NCBI RefSeq assembly: GCF_018860765.1
Contig: NZ_JAHKPV010000001.1
Coordinates: forward strand, 547,594-611,593
Source: Marinobacter salexigens
Lineage (GTDB): Bacteria > Pseudomonadota > Gammaproteobacteria > Pseudomonadales > Oleiphilaceae
Direction of reading: 5' to 3'
Length of the DNA: 64,000 nt
Shown: positions 1-9,761 of the stretch, piece by piece
Layout of the letters: the number at the start of each line of letters is the position of its first letter
Position numbering within the stretch: position 1 is the first letter of the stretch
Notes under the pieces: model-generated
What the model was told of the DNA's origin: nothing
What the model saw: the letters and a program-made list of their open reading frames with translations, nothing else
The model's database searches: none
Translations under genes and position numbers: made by a program

Positions 1-475
1 TCCCCGTCTTCGCACTATTGCCAAGCCGGTAGACGAACTGACAGACGCCGACCGCACACTGATCGACGACATGTTCGAGACCATGTACGATGCGCCCGGC
101 ATTGGCTTGGCCGCCACACAGGTCAACGTGCACAAGCAAATCATTGTTATGGATTTGTCCGAGGACAAAAGCGAGCCACGGGTATTTATCAACCCGCAGG
201 TTGAAGTCCTCGATGGTGAGCGCGAAGCCATGCAAGAAGGTTGTCTCTCGGTGCCCGGATTTTATGAGGACGTCGAGCGGGTGGAACACTGTATTATTCG
301 CGCTCTGGACCGCGATGGGAAGCCGTTTGAACTCGAAGCTCGGGGCCTTTTGGCGGTGTGTATCCAACATGAGATGGACCACTTGAATGGCAAATTATTC
401 GTGGATTACCTGAGCAACCTCAAGCGCAACCGTATTCGCAAGAAGCTTGAGAAACAGCACAAGCAGAGCGCGTAA
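1..475 (+). CDS. def: Peptide deformylase, 5' end outside the window
   Basis: Removes the formyl group from the N-terminal methionine of new proteins, as a cytoplasmic metalloenzyme. The reading frame is open from base 2 ([10 protein letters not shown]...), so about 11 N-terminal residues lie before the window; the first internal ATG (71) is not the start. All three family motifs are visible: [16 protein letters not shown] (metal-ligand Cys) and HEMDH (two His ligands and the catalytic Glu). The C-terminus is lysine/arginine-rich. It lies directly upstream of fmt, which carries out the opposite reaction on initiator tRNA, the usual bacterial pairing. A hairpin terminator follows the stop codon. 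Identity is secure. Confidence 0.97.
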   Translation, partial: PRLRTIAKPVDELTDADRTLIDDMFETMYDAPGIGLAATQVNVHKQIIVMDLSEDKSEPRVFINPQVEVLDGEREAMQEGCLSVPGFYEDVERVEHCIIRALDRDGKPFELEARGLLAVCIQHEMDHLNGKLFVDYLSNLKRNRIRKKLEKQHKQSA

Positions 476-525
476 ACATTGCCTAGAAGGCGCGCGAAGA
501 AATCACCGTCAGCTTAAAAGTATCG

Positions 526-548
526 GACCGGGCAATGCCCGGTCTTTT
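526..548 (+). terminator. Rho-independent terminator between def and fmt
   Basis: A perfect 8-bp stem (gaccgggc / gcccggtc) with a 3-base loop is followed directly by TTTT. It lies 50 bp after the def stop and 30 bp before the fmt start. It may only attenuate, since def and fmt are often co-transcribed. Confidence 0.75.
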
Positions 549-577
549 CGTATTCAACGAAACAGAGACCCAACACC

Positions 578-1513
578 GTGCGACTCGTTTTTGCCGGCAC
601 CCCGGATTTCGCAGCCACCGCCCTCAGTGCTTTGCTAGGCACCCATCACACCCTTGTGGGCGTTTACTCTCAGCCAGACCGGCCAGCCGGTAGAGGGCGC
701 AAGCTTCAGCCCAGCCCGGTCAAGCAAGTTGCGCTAGACAACGGAATCCCGGTATTCCAGCCGGAAAGCCTGAAAACCCCAGAAGCACAGCAAGAACTGG
801 CCAACCTCCGACCGGATGTGATGATCGTTGCAGCCTATGGGTTGATTCTGCCAGAGGCTGTTTTGGCGATTCCCGTTCATGGTTGCCTCAACATTCACGC
901 ATCCCTTTTACCCCGTTGGCGCGGCGCGGCGCCCATCCAGCGCGCCATTGCCGCGGGCGACGAAAATACCGGTATAACCATCATGCAGATGGACAAGGGT
1001 TTGGATACCGGTGATATGTTGCTGAAATCCGCCACGGCCATTGAATCGAACGATACCGGCGGCAGCCTTCATGACCGACTTGCACAGATGGGTGGCCAAG
1101 CCATCCTCGAAGCTCTGGAACTGCTTGAAAAAGGTGAGCTTCAAGGCGAAGCGCAAAATAACGAGCAAGCATGCTATGCCCACAAACTGTCTAAAGAAGA
1201 AGGCCATATTGACTGGTCCCAAAGCGCACAAAACATAGAGCGCCTGATTCGCGCCTTCAACCCATGGCCCGGCACCTATACAGACTTTGAGCAGCAACGC
1301 CTGCGAATCCACGAGGCCATAGCCACCGATGAGCAGAGTCAAAATCCACCCGGCACCGTTATCAAACGGGAAAGAGAAGGTATTGATATCGCCTGTGGCA
1401 CCGGTACTCTCCGCATTACGCGTTTACAACTATCAGGGTCTCGGGCCCAGAGCGTGAATGACTTGATCAACGGCGGCAAACAACTGCTGCTACCCGGACA
1501 GGAGCTGAACTAA
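578..1513 (+). CDS. fmt: Methionyl-tRNA formyltransferase
   Basis: Formylates Met-tRNAfMet using 10-formyltetrahydrofolate, supplying the initiator for translation. The 311-residue length is normal. The N-terminal formyltransferase fold begins MRLVFAGTPDFAA and contains the folate-site region with LNIHASLLPRWRGAAPIQ (catalytic N-x-H pattern) and the GITIMQMDKGLDTGD strand. The C-terminal OB-like domain (from about residue 205, KLSKEEGHIDWS) binds tRNA. The start is GTG at 578, chosen because the conserved N-terminus begins exactly there; the ribosome-binding site is weak. rsmB starts one base after its stop, so the two are co-transcribed. Confidence 0.96.
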   Translation: MRLVFAGTPDFAATALSALLGTHHTLVGVYSQPDRPAGRGRKLQPSPVKQVALDNGIPVFQPESLKTPEAQQELANLRPDVMIVAAYGLILPEAVLAIPVHGCLNIHASLLPRWRGAAPIQRAIAAGDENTGITIMQMDKGLDTGDMLLKSATAIESNDTGGSLHDRLAQMGGQAILEALELLEKGELQGEAQNNEQACYAHKLSKEEGHIDWSQSAQNIERLIRAFNPWPGTYTDFEQQRLRIHEAIATDEQSQNPPGTVIKREREGIDIACGTGTLRITRLQLSGSRAQSVNDLINGGKQLLLPGQELN

Positions 1514-1514
1514 C

Positions 1515-2816
1515 ATGGGCGACTACTATGTGCCCATGCGCGCTGTTGCTGCCGATGTTCTGCTGGCGGTAGAAGAGGGCGAGTCTTTATCGCAATGCCT
1601 ACCTCCTGCTCTGCAACGTCTCGCGCCCAACGAGCGCCCTGTGCTGCAGGCTCTGTGCTACGGCACTTGCCGCTGGTTTCACCGCCTCGACAGCGAGCTG
1701 AATAGTCGGCTCAAAAAACCGATTAAAAAACAGGATCGCATTGTTCATCACCTGATGCTGGTCGCGCTTTTTCAGCTCCGTTTCAGCCAGCAGGCTACTT
1801 ACGCTGTTCTGAACGAATCTGTGGAAGCGTGTCGCGCACTCGACAAGCCCCACCTCACCGGTTTGGTGAACGGTATTTTGCGCGCCGCTGAACGCGAAGG
1901 TGCCCCGGAGCCGGAAGACGATTCCAGCCGCTTCAGCCACCCCGTATGGATGGTGGAAAAACTACGCCATAACTGGCCCGACAATTGGCAGCAGATTTTG
2001 GAAGCAAATAATGCCCAAGCGCCCATGACGCTTAGGGTCAATGCTCTGCGCTTCAGTCGCGACGAGTATCTCGCTCTATTAAACGAAGCAGGCATCGATG
2101 CTAGTGCCACCCGCTTTGCACCTCACGGCATCCAGCTGGGCCGCCCAGCACCGGTTGATCAACTGCCTTGGTTTGCTGACGGCGCCGTTAGCGTACAAGA
2201 CGAAGCTGCGCAGCTTTGCACCACGTTGCTAGACCTAGCCCCCGGCCATCGGGTTTTGGATGCCTGCGCAGCTCCAGGGGGTAAAACCTGCGCTATTCTG
2301 GAAAGCCAGGCAGAGCTTGCAGAGGTGGTCGCTCTCGACGAATCGGCTGCGCGACTGCCACGGGTTCAAGAAAACCTAGACCGACTGGATTTGCAGGCGA
2401 ATTTGCTTCAGGCCGATGCAGCAGACATCGAGCAATGGTGGGACGGCCAACCATTCGATCGCATATTGCTCGACGTGCCTTGCAGCGCCAGCGGCGTAAT
2501 CCGCCGCCATCCAGATATCAAATTACTGCGCCGAGAAACCGATATTGTGCCATTGGCGGCAATACAACTTGGGCTACTCGACGCCATGTGGGCCGTGCTC
2601 AAACCGGGCGGGCGTTTGGTATACGCCACCTGTTCCGTGTTCCCACAGGAAAACCACCGTATAATCCAGAGGTTTATTAAGCAGCAAAATAGCGCTGTTC
2701 TTGTTGAGCCAGAGGTTCAATGGGGCCGCGAGATGGGCGCAGGGCGGCAGCTTCTACCCGATCCAATCAGCCATGACGGCTTTTTCTATGCCGTACTGGA
2801 GAAACCTGAATCATGA
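1515..2816 (+). CDS. rsmB: 16S rRNA (cytosine-967-C5)-methyltransferase
   Basis: SAM-dependent methyltransferase making m5C967 in 16S rRNA (RsmB/Sun family). At 433 residues it is close to the E. coli enzyme (429). The N-terminal third is the NusB-like RNA-binding domain. The C-terminal Rossmann domain carries [12 protein letters not shown] (SAM binding), the DVPCSASG motif and the [11 protein letters not shown] motif, whose two cysteines are the release and catalytic residues of RNA m5C enzymes. The ATG at 1515 is preferred over the in-frame ATG at 1533 because CAGGAG lies 10 bases upstream of it. Its stop overlaps trkA (ATGA). Confidence 0.95.
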   Translation: MGDYYVPMRAVAADVLLAVEEGESLSQCLPPALQRLAPNERPVLQALCYGTCRWFHRLDSELNSRLKKPIKKQDRIVHHLMLVALFQLRFSQQATYAVLNESVEACRALDKPHLTGLVNGILRAAEREGAPEPEDDSSRFSHPVWMVEKLRHNWPDNWQQILEANNAQAPMTLRVNALRFSRDEYLALLNEAGIDASATRFAPHGIQLGRPAPVDQLPWFADGAVSVQDEAAQLCTTLLDLAPGHRVLDACAAPGGKTCAILESQAELAEVVALDESAARLPRVQENLDRLDLQANLLQADAADIEQWWDGQPFDRILLDVPCSASGVIRRHPDIKLLRRETDIVPLAAIQLGLLDAMWAVLKPGGRLVYATCSVFPQENHRIIQRFIKQQNSAVLVEPEVQWGREMGAGRQLLPDPISHDGFFYAVLEKPES

Positions 2817-4189
2817 ATATCCTGATCCTCGGTGCTGGCCAAGTGGGTGGTACTCTGGCAGAGAATCTAGCCAGCGAAGCCAACGACATTACCGTCATAG
2901 ACACAGATGCAATAAGGCTTCGGGAGCTGCAGGACCGTCTTGATATTCGTACCGTACAGGGCATGGCCTCCTACCCTACGGTGCTGAGTCAGGCGAACGC
3001 GGAAGACGCAGACATGCTGATTGCTGTCACCAACAGCGACGAAACCAACATGGTCGCCTGCCAAATAGCCTCGCTTCTGTACAGCACGCCCAAACTCATC
3101 AGCCGGGTGAGAGCCAGCGCCTACCTTTCGAACAAAAAACTGTTCGGTCGAGAAAGCGGCTTCCCAATCGATGTAATGATCAGCCCCGAGCATCTGGTTA
3201 CCCGGCACATTACACGGTTGGTTGAATACCCCGGTGCCCTGCAGGTTCTGGAATTCTCCAAAGGTCTGGTTCGACTAGTGGCTATTCGCGCTACCGAAGG
3301 TGGGCCACTGGTGGGCCGAGAGCTGTCTTACCTACGCACGCACATGCCGAAGATAGAAACCCGGGTTGCCGCCATTTTCCGCAAAGATCGAGCCATCATG
3401 CCCAAAGGCGACACGGTGCTTGAAGACGGCGACGAAGTGTTTTTTATCGCCGGCGCCGATCATATACGCTCGGTGATGAGCGAACTGCAACCGCTGGTAA
3501 AAAACTACAAACGGATTTTTATCTGCGGCGGTGGCAACATCGGCCAACGTCTGGCTTACACCTTGGAAGACCGTTATCAGGTAAAACTGCTTGAGCGAGA
3601 CCACGAGCGCTGTGTGCTGCTTTCCGAAAGCCTGCGCAAAACAGTTGTGCTTGAAGGCAATGCAGCAGACAAAGACATACTGCTGGAAGAAAACATCGAG
3701 AATACCGATGTGTTTATCGCCGTTACCAACGATGACGAAGCTAATATCATGGCGTCTTTGCTGGCCAAGCGCTTGGGCGCCCGCAAAGTATTCACCCTGA
3801 TCAACAACCCCGACTATGTGGACTTGATTCAGGGCGGCGAGATTGATGTGGCGATTTCTCCTCAACAAACCACCATTGGCAGCCTGCTCACCCATGTACG
3901 CCGTGGCGACGTTGTAAACGTTCACTCTCTGCGCAGGGGCGCTGCCGAGGCGATTGAAGCCATTGCTCATGGGGATCATAAATCCTCAAAAGTCGTTGGC
4001 CGGCGGTTAGATGAGATCAACCTGCCTCAAGGTGCGACCATTGGCGCGATTGTTCGCCTCAATGAAGTGCTAATCGCCCATGATCACTTGCGGGTGCAAC
4101 CAGATGACCACGTTATTCTGTTCCTGGTAGATAAATCTCGGGTACGGGAGGTTGAGAAGCTTTTCGCCGTAGGACTAACGTTCTTCTAG
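2813..4189 (+). CDS. trkA: Trk potassium uptake system NAD-binding subunit
   Basis: Cytoplasmic regulatory subunit that gates the TrkH/TrkG potassium channel in response to nucleotides. The 458-residue length is typical. It has two tandem RCK modules: the first starts [13 protein letters not shown] (GxGxxG fold, residues 1-15), and the second contains [10 protein letters not shown] at about residues 238-247. Each is followed by an RCK-C segment, for example [10 protein letters not shown]. The start codon overlaps the rsmB stop by 4 bp, so the two are translationally coupled. The rsmB-trkA linkage also occurs in pseudomonads. No terminator is obvious after it. Confidence 0.96.
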   Translation: MNILILGAGQVGGTLAENLASEANDITVIDTDAIRLRELQDRLDIRTVQGMASYPTVLSQANAEDADMLIAVTNSDETNMVACQIASLLYSTPKLISRVRASAYLSNKKLFGRESGFPIDVMISPEHLVTRHITRLVEYPGALQVLEFSKGLVRLVAIRATEGGPLVGRELSYLRTHMPKIETRVAAIFRKDRAIMPKGDTVLEDGDEVFFIAGADHIRSVMSELQPLVKNYKRIFICGGGNIGQRLAYTLEDRYQVKLLERDHERCVLLSESLRKTVVLEGNAADKDILLEENIENTDVFIAVTNDDEANIMASLLAKRLGARKVFTLINNPDYVDLIQGGEIDVAISPQQTTIGSLLTHVRRGDVVNVHSLRRGAAEAIEAIAHGDHKSSKVVGRRLDEINLPQGATIGAIVRLNEVLIAHDHLRVQPDDHVILFLVDKSRVREVEKLFAVGLTFF

Positions 4190-4215
4190 TTCAAAATCAA
4201 TAGCATGAAGACGAC

Positions 4216-4245
4216 TTAGAAATACCGCTTTGGCGAGCGTATAAT
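4216..4245 (+). promoter_or_regulatory. Sigma-70-type promoter of glyQS-gmhB
   Basis: A perfect -10 box TATAAT (4240-4245) stands 18 bp after TTAGAA (4216-4221), a partial match to TTGACA. Transcription would start near 4252. That is only about 9 bases before the first in-frame ATG (4261) but leaves a normal leader before the GTG at 4357, which supports the later glyQ start. Confidence 0.55.
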
Positions 4246-4356
4246 GCGCCTTTTTTCCGAATGACCCTCTTGCGGGCGAATGAGCTCAAGATTGGCGCGA
4301 TTAACGCGACTGACAAAAGAGTGGCTACACACAGACCGAATCAGCAGGCAAACGTT

Positions 4357-5391
4357 GTGAAAGAGAAGGCGACAGACAAGGCAGCGAACAGCACTCCAGA
4401 CATCAAGACTTTCCAAGGCTTGATTCTGGCTCTGCAAAACTTCTGGGCACAGCACGGCTGCGTTGTGCTCCAACCACTGGATATGGAAGTGGGTGCAGGT
4501 ACCTTTCACCCGGCTACCTTCCTACGGGCCATAGGGCCGGAAACCTGGAACGCCGCCTATGTTCAACCGAGCCGCCGTCCAACGGACGGTCGCTATGGCG
4601 AGAACCCCAACCGCCTGCAGCATTACTATCAGTTTCAGGTGGTACTAAAGCCGTCGCCAGACAATATTCAGGAACTTTATCTCGACTCGCTTAAAGCGCT
4701 AGGGCTTGACCCGCTCGTGCACGACATTCGTTTTGTAGAAGACAACTGGGAATCGCCGACACTCGGCGCCTGGGGTCTGGGTTGGGAAATCTGGCTGAAC
4801 GGCATGGAAGTCACCCAGTTTACATACTTCCAGCAAGTGGGTGGCCTTGAATGCTACCCGGTTACCGGTGAGCTGACGTACGGTCTTGAGCGCATCGCCA
4901 TGTACTTGCAAGGCGTAGACAGCGTTTACGATCTGGTGTGGACCGAAGGCCCGGACGGCGTAGTCACTTACGGCGACGTGTTCCACCAACAAGAAGTGGA
5001 AATGTCCACGTACAACTTTGAGTACGCAGACGTTGAATTTCTGTTCCAGAGCTTTGATGTGCACGAGCGTGAAAGTGCCCGGTTGATCGAAGCAGGCCTT
5101 GCGTTGCCTGCTTACGAGCAGGTTTTGAAGGCATCTCATACATTCAACCTATTGGATGCCCGCCACGCTATCTCCGTTACCGAGCGCCAGCGCTTCATTT
5201 TGCGTGTACGCACTCTGGCTCGGGCTGTTGCTCAGGCGTACTTCGACAGCCGCCGCAAGCTCGGCTTCCCGCTAGCCCCGGAAGCATTGCGCCAAGAAGT
5301 ATTGGCCGTCGCCGAAGCCGCCGATAACAAGGCTAACGGCAAGAAAGGAAAAAAAGCGAAGCAGGCACAACAGGAACAGGGAAACGCATAA
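4357..5391 (+). CDS. glyQ: Glycine--tRNA ligase alpha subunit
   Basis: Catalytic alpha chain of the bacterial alpha2-beta2 glycyl-tRNA synthetase, a class II aminoacyl-tRNA synthetase. Conserved blocks include [47 protein letters not shown] and [18 protein letters not shown]. The open frame extends up to ATG 4261, but the family normally begins just before the TFQGLI block and the likely transcription start is at 4252. GTG 4357 (then KEKATDK...) is therefore the better start, giving 344 residues; the ribosome-binding site there is weak. The C-terminus has a lysine-rich tail (KKGKKAKQ) not typical of the family. glyS follows two bases after the stop. Confidence 0.93.
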   Translation: MKEKATDKAANSTPDIKTFQGLILALQNFWAQHGCVVLQPLDMEVGAGTFHPATFLRAIGPETWNAAYVQPSRRPTDGRYGENPNRLQHYYQFQVVLKPSPDNIQELYLDSLKALGLDPLVHDIRFVEDNWESPTLGAWGLGWEIWLNGMEVTQFTYFQQVGGLECYPVTGELTYGLERIAMYLQGVDSVYDLVWTEGPDGVVTYGDVFHQQEVEMSTYNFEYADVEFLFQSFDVHERESARLIEAGLALPAYEQVLKASHTFNLLDARHAISVTERQRFILRVRTLARAVAQAYFDSRRKLGFPLAPEALRQEVLAVAEAADNKANGKKGKKAKQAQQEQGNA

Positions 5392-5393
5392 TC

Positions 5394-7475
5394 ATGGCAA
5401 AGCAGGATTTTCTGGTCGAACTGGGCGTTGAAGAACTGCCCTCGAAAGCACTCAAGCCACTGTCTGATGCGTTCACTCAGGGTATCACCAAGGGTCTGGA
5501 AGAAGCGGGCATCGCATTCGGTAAGGTAGAAGCCTTTGCTACACCTCGCCGCATGGCTGTGCGCATACGCGATCTGGCCGATGCCCAGCCCGACAAGCCC
5601 GTTGAGAAACGCGGCCCGGCCGTCAAAGCCGCGTTTGATGATTCCGGCAATCCAACACGCGCGCTTACCGGCTTCGCCACGTCTTTGGGCGTAACTCCGG
5701 ATCAGCTCGACACACTGGAAACCGATAAAGGTGCCTGGCTGGTTTACCGCACGGTAGAGCAAGGTAAGCCAACGGTAGATCTGATGTCCGGGCTAGTTGA
5801 GCAGTCGCTTGCGTCACTGCCCATTCCCAAGCGCATGCGCTGGGGCGCTCGCCGCACTGAGTTCGTTCGGCCGGTACATTGGCTGGTTATGCTGTTCGGC
5901 AACAAAGTTATTGATACGCCCATCATGGGGCTGACGCCAGGCAACAAAACCATGGGCCATCGCTTTCATTGCCCGAAAACACTGATCATCCCAACGCCAA
6001 CCGATTACGAAGTTGTTCTTGAGCAAGAAGGCTACGTGATTGCCGATTTCGCCAAGCGCAGAGAAATGATTCGCTCCGGCGTCATAGCTCTGGCTGAAGC
6101 TGAGGCGGGTGGCAAAGCAGTGATCAATGAAGACCTGTTGGATGAAGTCACCGGCCTAAACGAGTGGCCAGTGCCGCTTATAGGGCGGTTTGACAAACGC
6201 TTCTTAGAAGTACCGGCAGAAGCCCTGATTTCCTCCATGGAAGAGCACCAAAAATACTTCCACGTGGTAAGCACCGACGGCGACATGTTGCCCTTGTTTG
6301 TAACCGTTGCGAACATTGATAGTAAAGACCCTTCTCAGGTTATCTCCGGCAACGAAAAAGTGATTCGGCCACGGCTGGCGGATGCCGCTTTCTTCTACGA
6401 AAACGACCGCAAAATCCGTTTGGAAGATCGCATAGAAAGACTCAAGCCGATTGTCTTCCAAGAGAAACTCGGCAGTATTTACGATAAGTCTGTGCGGGTA
6501 GCGGCATTGGCTCAAAAAATCGCCGCCGCCATTGGCAGCGATCCCGCTCTGGCAGAACGTGCGGCCATGCTGGCGAAGACGGATCTGGTTACCGAGATGG
6601 TGCTGGAGTTCAGCGACCTTCAGGGCATTATGGGCCAATACTACGCAGCCGACGACGGCGAGCCTGCAGATGTGGCCAAGGCCATGAACGAACAGTACAT
6701 GCCCCGCTTCGCTAAAGATGGCCTACCCACAACCATGACCAGCTGCGCGCTCGCCATTGCAGACCGTCTGGATTCGTTGGTAGGACTGTTTGGTATCGGC
6801 CAGCCACCCTCCGGAACCCGCGATCCCTTCGCCCTGCGCCGAGCCTCTTTGGGCGTACTGCGCATCATTATTGAGCGGGAACTGCCGCTGGATCTTCAAA
6901 CTTGCTGCGAATGGGCGGAAGAAAACTTCTCCGGGCTGACTGAAGATAATACTGCCTCCAACGTAGTGGACTACATGCTGGACCGGTTCCGCGCCTACTA
7001 CGATGAGCGCGGCATTGGGGCCGAGGTATTCCTGGCTGTTCACGCCCGTCGCCCTACACGCCCATTGGATTTCGACCGCCGGGTAAAGGCGGTAGAAGCC
7101 TTCCGTCAGCTACCGGAAGCCCAAGCGCTTGCCGGTGCCAACAAGCGAGTGTCCAACATCCTGTCCAAGCAGGGTGGGGACAGCGTTGGGGAAAACGTAA
7201 ACAGCAACCTGCTGCAAGATGCCGCCGAGAAAACACTGGCAGCACAGGTAGACCAGCAAGCTGACAAGGTGATTCCACTGTTCGAGCAAGGCAATTACGC
7301 CAACGCACTGCAATCACTGGCCAGCCTGCAAGAGCCTGTAGACAGCTTCTTTACCGAAGTAATGGTGATGGCAGAAGATGACGCCGTGCGAGATAACCGC
7401 CTCGCATTGTTGAACCGGCTGCACAACCTGTTCTTGCGCGTTGCCGATATCTCACTGCTGCCCACCGCTGGCTGA
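5394..7475 (+). CDS. glyS: Glycine--tRNA ligase beta subunit
   Basis: Beta chain of tetrameric glycyl-tRNA synthetase, which provides tRNA recognition. The 693 residues match the family length. It begins KQDFLVELGVEELPSKAL, a signature of GlyS. The central HD-like region is present (MLAKTDLVTEMVLEFSDLQG), and the C-terminal anticodon-binding DALR-type domain is seen around RVSNILSKQ. AGGGAA precedes the ATG. It is co-transcribed with glyQ and with gmhB, which starts 3 bases after the stop. Confidence 0.97.
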   Translation: MAKQDFLVELGVEELPSKALKPLSDAFTQGITKGLEEAGIAFGKVEAFATPRRMAVRIRDLADAQPDKPVEKRGPAVKAAFDDSGNPTRALTGFATSLGVTPDQLDTLETDKGAWLVYRTVEQGKPTVDLMSGLVEQSLASLPIPKRMRWGARRTEFVRPVHWLVMLFGNKVIDTPIMGLTPGNKTMGHRFHCPKTLIIPTPTDYEVVLEQEGYVIADFAKRREMIRSGVIALAEAEAGGKAVINEDLLDEVTGLNEWPVPLIGRFDKRFLEVPAEALISSMEEHQKYFHVVSTDGDMLPLFVTVANIDSKDPSQVISGNEKVIRPRLADAAFFYENDRKIRLEDRIERLKPIVFQEKLGSIYDKSVRVAALAQKIAAAIGSDPALAERAAMLAKTDLVTEMVLEFSDLQGIMGQYYAADDGEPADVAKAMNEQYMPRFAKDGLPTTMTSCALAIADRLDSLVGLFGIGQPPSGTRDPFALRRASLGVLRIIIERELPLDLQTCCEWAEENFSGLTEDNTASNVVDYMLDRFRAYYDERGIGAEVFLAVHARRPTRPLDFDRRVKAVEAFRQLPEAQALAGANKRVSNILSKQGGDSVGENVNSNLLQDAAEKTLAAQVDQQADKVIPLFEQGNYANALQSLASLQEPVDSFFTEVMVMAEDDAVRDNRLALLNRLHNLFLRVADISLLPTAG

Positions 7476-7478
7476 CCG

Positions 7479-8048
7479 ATGCTAATCATCCTCGACCGAG
7501 ACGGGGTCATCAACGAATACGATGGCAACTACATCTGTTCTGTGGATGATTGGCAACCCATTCCCGGTAGTATCGAGGCGATGGCACGGCTTTACAAAGC
7601 GGGCCATCGCATAGCCATCGCCACCAACCAGTCGGGCATTGCCCGTGATTTCTACGGCACCGACATACTGGCTGGCATGCATGAAAAGATGACGCAACTG
7701 CTGGAACCTCTGGGCGGCCGCATTGAGTTCATTGCATACTGCCCACATCATCCGGATGACGGTTGCGGTTGCCGCAAGCCACTCACCGGTCTACTGAAAC
7801 AGATCCGTGATCACCTACAACTGAACACCCTCAAGGGTGCCATTATGGTAGGGGACAGCCGCAAAGATCTGGAAGCTGGCGTTGCGGAAGACTGCCAGCC
7901 TGTACTGGTCAGAACCGGCAATGGCAAAGACACAGAACACCATCTGAAAACCCGCCCGATCCCCAGCGCTAAAGTGGCAATATACGATCACCTTAGTGCT
8001 TTCACGGATGCCTTTTTATCCGGCTCAGGGCTAGAAAAGAGTATATGA
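7479..8048 (+). CDS. gmhB: D-glycero-beta-D-manno-heptose 1,7-bisphosphate 7-phosphatase
   Basis: HAD-superfamily phosphatase of ADP-heptose synthesis for the lipopolysaccharide inner core. Visible are the catalytic DRDGVIN loop at residues 6-12 (nucleophile plus general acid Asp), ATNQSGIAR (HAD motif II), the zinc-binding [11 protein letters not shown] segment typical of GmhB, and [12 protein letters not shown] (motif IV). The 189-residue length fits. It is the last gene of the glyQ-glyS-gmhB operon. The same neighbourhood (gmhB beside glyQS) occurs near the origin in pseudomonads. A histidinol-phosphatase role is the main alternative, but the zinc loop and context favour gmhB. Confidence 0.9.
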   Translation: MLIILDRDGVINEYDGNYICSVDDWQPIPGSIEAMARLYKAGHRIAIATNQSGIARDFYGTDILAGMHEKMTQLLEPLGGRIEFIAYCPHHPDDGCGCRKPLTGLLKQIRDHLQLNTLKGAIMVGDSRKDLEAGVAEDCQPVLVRTGNGKDTEHHLKTRPIPSAKVAIYDHLSAFTDAFLSGSGLEKSI

Positions 8049-8059
8049 ACCCGTATAAT
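8031..8059 (+). promoter_or_regulatory. Promoter of tRNA-Pro
   Basis: TATAAT at 8054-8059 is followed by a GC-rich discriminator (acccgcgg), as in stringently controlled stable-RNA promoters. The tRNA begins 14 bases later. The -35 position (CTAGAA, 17 bp upstream) is a poor match. It overlaps the 3' end of gmhB. Confidence 0.55.
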
Positions 8060-8072
8060 ACCCGCGGTTAAT

Positions 8073-8149
<77 letters not shown>

Positions 8150-8164
8150 TTTTTTCAACGACTT

Positions 8165-8192
8165 AGGGCTCATCTTCGGATGGGCCCTTTTT
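8165..8192 (+). terminator. Rho-independent terminator downstream of tRNA-Pro
   Basis: A ten-base-pair stem (agggctcatc / gatgggccct, one G-T pair) closed by a TTCG tetraloop and followed by TTTT. It ends the tRNA transcript. Confidence 0.85.
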
Positions 8193-8295
8193 CGTTTTTG
8201 GCTGGGTGCACCTTTTGCACACATACCCGGTATTCTAGAACTCAATGAGTTGCTACTAACAACAATTTCATTCCACATTCATCGAGGCACTACCC

Positions 8296-8643
8296 ATGGC
8301 TATAGAACGCATTTCAACCAACAACCGCATGAGCAAAATCGTAAAACACAATGGCACGGCTTACCTGTGCGGGCAGGTTGCCAAGGACAGGGACGGCGAT
8401 ATTCACACTCAGGTAACCGGCATGCTGGAAAAAGTGGATGAGCTTCTCCAGAGCATTGGTTCCAGCCGGAGCAAGATTCTGTCCGCGACGATTTACCTTG
8501 CGGATATGGCCGACTTCAAAGCTCTGAATGAGGTGTGGGATAACTGGGTGCCCGAAGGGGAAGCGCCAGCACGGGCCTGTGTGCAAGCCCAGATGGCGTC
8601 CCCGGAGTTGCTGGTAGAAATCTCGGTCGTTGCGGCCTGTTAA
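8296..8643 (+). CDS. RidA family protein
   Basis: Small cytoplasmic protein of the YjgF/YER057c/UK114 (Rid) family. The best-known members hydrolyse reactive enamine/imine intermediates released by PLP enzymes. The 115 residues include the fold signature (AYLCGQVA..., then [14 protein letters not shown]) and the C-terminal [18 protein letters not shown], in which the Arg corresponds to the substrate-binding arginine of RidA. GAGG lies 8 bases before the ATG. It is monocistronic and converges with the yhhJ operon. Which Rid subgroup it belongs to cannot be settled from sequence alone, so no symbol is given. Confidence 0.88.
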   Translation: MAIERISTNNRMSKIVKHNGTAYLCGQVAKDRDGDIHTQVTGMLEKVDELLQSIGSSRSKILSATIYLADMADFKALNEVWDNWVPEGEAPARACVQAQMASPELLVEISVVAAC

Positions 8644-9761
8644 ACGGCCAGGTGTCGGCGGAACAAAGCCAGCGATGTGCTGAAGAACACTACGCCGATA
8701 CCTATTAGTGCCAGCATTTGCGGCCAGACCACGTCCAGCCCTGCACCCCGATACAGAATGGCCTGAGCCATGCTTACGAAGTGGGTCGTCGGAGCAGCCA
8801 GCATAATCGTTTGCACCAGTTCCGGCATGCTTTCCCTTGGTGTAATGCCACCGGAGAGCATTTGCAGGGGCAGGATGGTCAGAATCAGTAACAGACCAAA
8901 CTGCGGCATGGTCCGGGCCACGGTACCAATCAGAATACCGATTGCGGTGGTGGAGAACAGGTGAATCAGCGCACCCGTCAGGAACAGCACAACCGAGCCC
9001 CGCACGGGTACTGCAAGGAACTCCTGAATCACCAGAGTGATGGAAAGGGTGGCCGCCAGCATAACCACCAGGCCGTTCGCCCATACCTTGGCAGCCATAA
9101 TCTCGAAGGGCCTCACGGGCATCACCATAAGGTGCTCTACCGTGCCATGTTCGCGCTCACGGATCAGTGCAGCGCCGGTCAGGATAATACTGATCAGAGT
9201 TATCTGGGTGATCAGTTCCATAACGCCGCCAAACCAGGTGCCATCCAGATTGGGATTAAAACTGACCCGGGTCACCAGCTCTACCGGCAGCGAGCTTGAG
9301 GAGCTTCCTGTTTCCAGGTATTCCGCCACCTCCGTGGTAATGATCTGTTCTATGTAGCTGGAGCCTATAAACGCCTGCGTCATTCGTGTGGCATCGATAT
9401 CCAGTTGCAGGCTGGAGACTTTTCCACTGCGTACGTCCCGCTCAAAACCGTCCGGAATGATCAGGGCGAAGGTATGAGTGCCCTGATCCAGCAGTTCATC
9501 AACCTGATCAAAACGGACCAGATCCGGTTTCAGAAACCAGGGCTGTTGCAGCGAGTCGATAACATGGCCGGAAAGCGCGGTCTGGTCTTCATCCACCACC
9601 GCCACAGGGGCATTGTGCAGTTCCATGGAGCCGGCAGAGCCAGCGGTATAGATAATCAACGTGAAAGCCAGCAACACGAAGATCAGCAGAACCTTGTCAT
9701 GCCACACGCTGCGCAGCTCTTTAACACCAAGGTTCCAGATAGTTCCAAGAGATTCCATCAT
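8640..9761 (-). CDS. yhhJ: ABC-2 type transporter permease, YhhJ-like
   Basis: Inner-membrane permease of an exporter, about 373 residues. There is one N-terminal membrane helix ([18 protein letters not shown]), a large periplasmic segment ([16 protein letters not shown]...), then about five helices. The [20 protein letters not shown] motif is typical of ABC-2 permeases of the YhhJ/YbhR kind. An in-frame extension runs up to 9914, but it lies inside rbbA. The ATG at 9761 overlaps the rbbA stop (TGATG) and fits the family N-terminus. Its partners are RbbA and the YhiI-like adaptor, as in the E. coli yhiI-rbbA-yhhJ cluster. The substrate is unknown. Confidence 0.88.
   Translation of the reverse strand: MMESLGTIWNLGVKELRSVWHDKVLLIFVLLAFTLIIYTAGSAGSMELHNAPVAVVDEDQTALSGHVIDSLQQPWFLKPDLVRFDQVDELLDQGTHTFALIIPDGFERDVRSGKVSSLQLDIDATRMTQAFIGSSYIEQIITTEVAEYLETGSSSSSLPVELVTRVSFNPNLDGTWFGGVMELITQITLISIILTGAALIREREHGTVEHLMVMPVRPFEIMAAKVWANGLVVMLAATLSITLVIQEFLAVPVRGSVVLFLTGALIHLFSTTAIGILIGTVARTMPQFGLLLILTILPLQMLSGGITPRESMPELVQTIMLAAPTTHFVSMAQAILYRGAGLDVVWPQMLALIGIGVVFFSTSLALFRRHLAV

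Noticed and set aside
4261..4356. N-terminal extension of GlyQ from ATG 4261
   Set aside because: The ATG lies only about 9 bases after the likely transcription start, has no ribosome-binding site, and the extra residues are not expected in the family.
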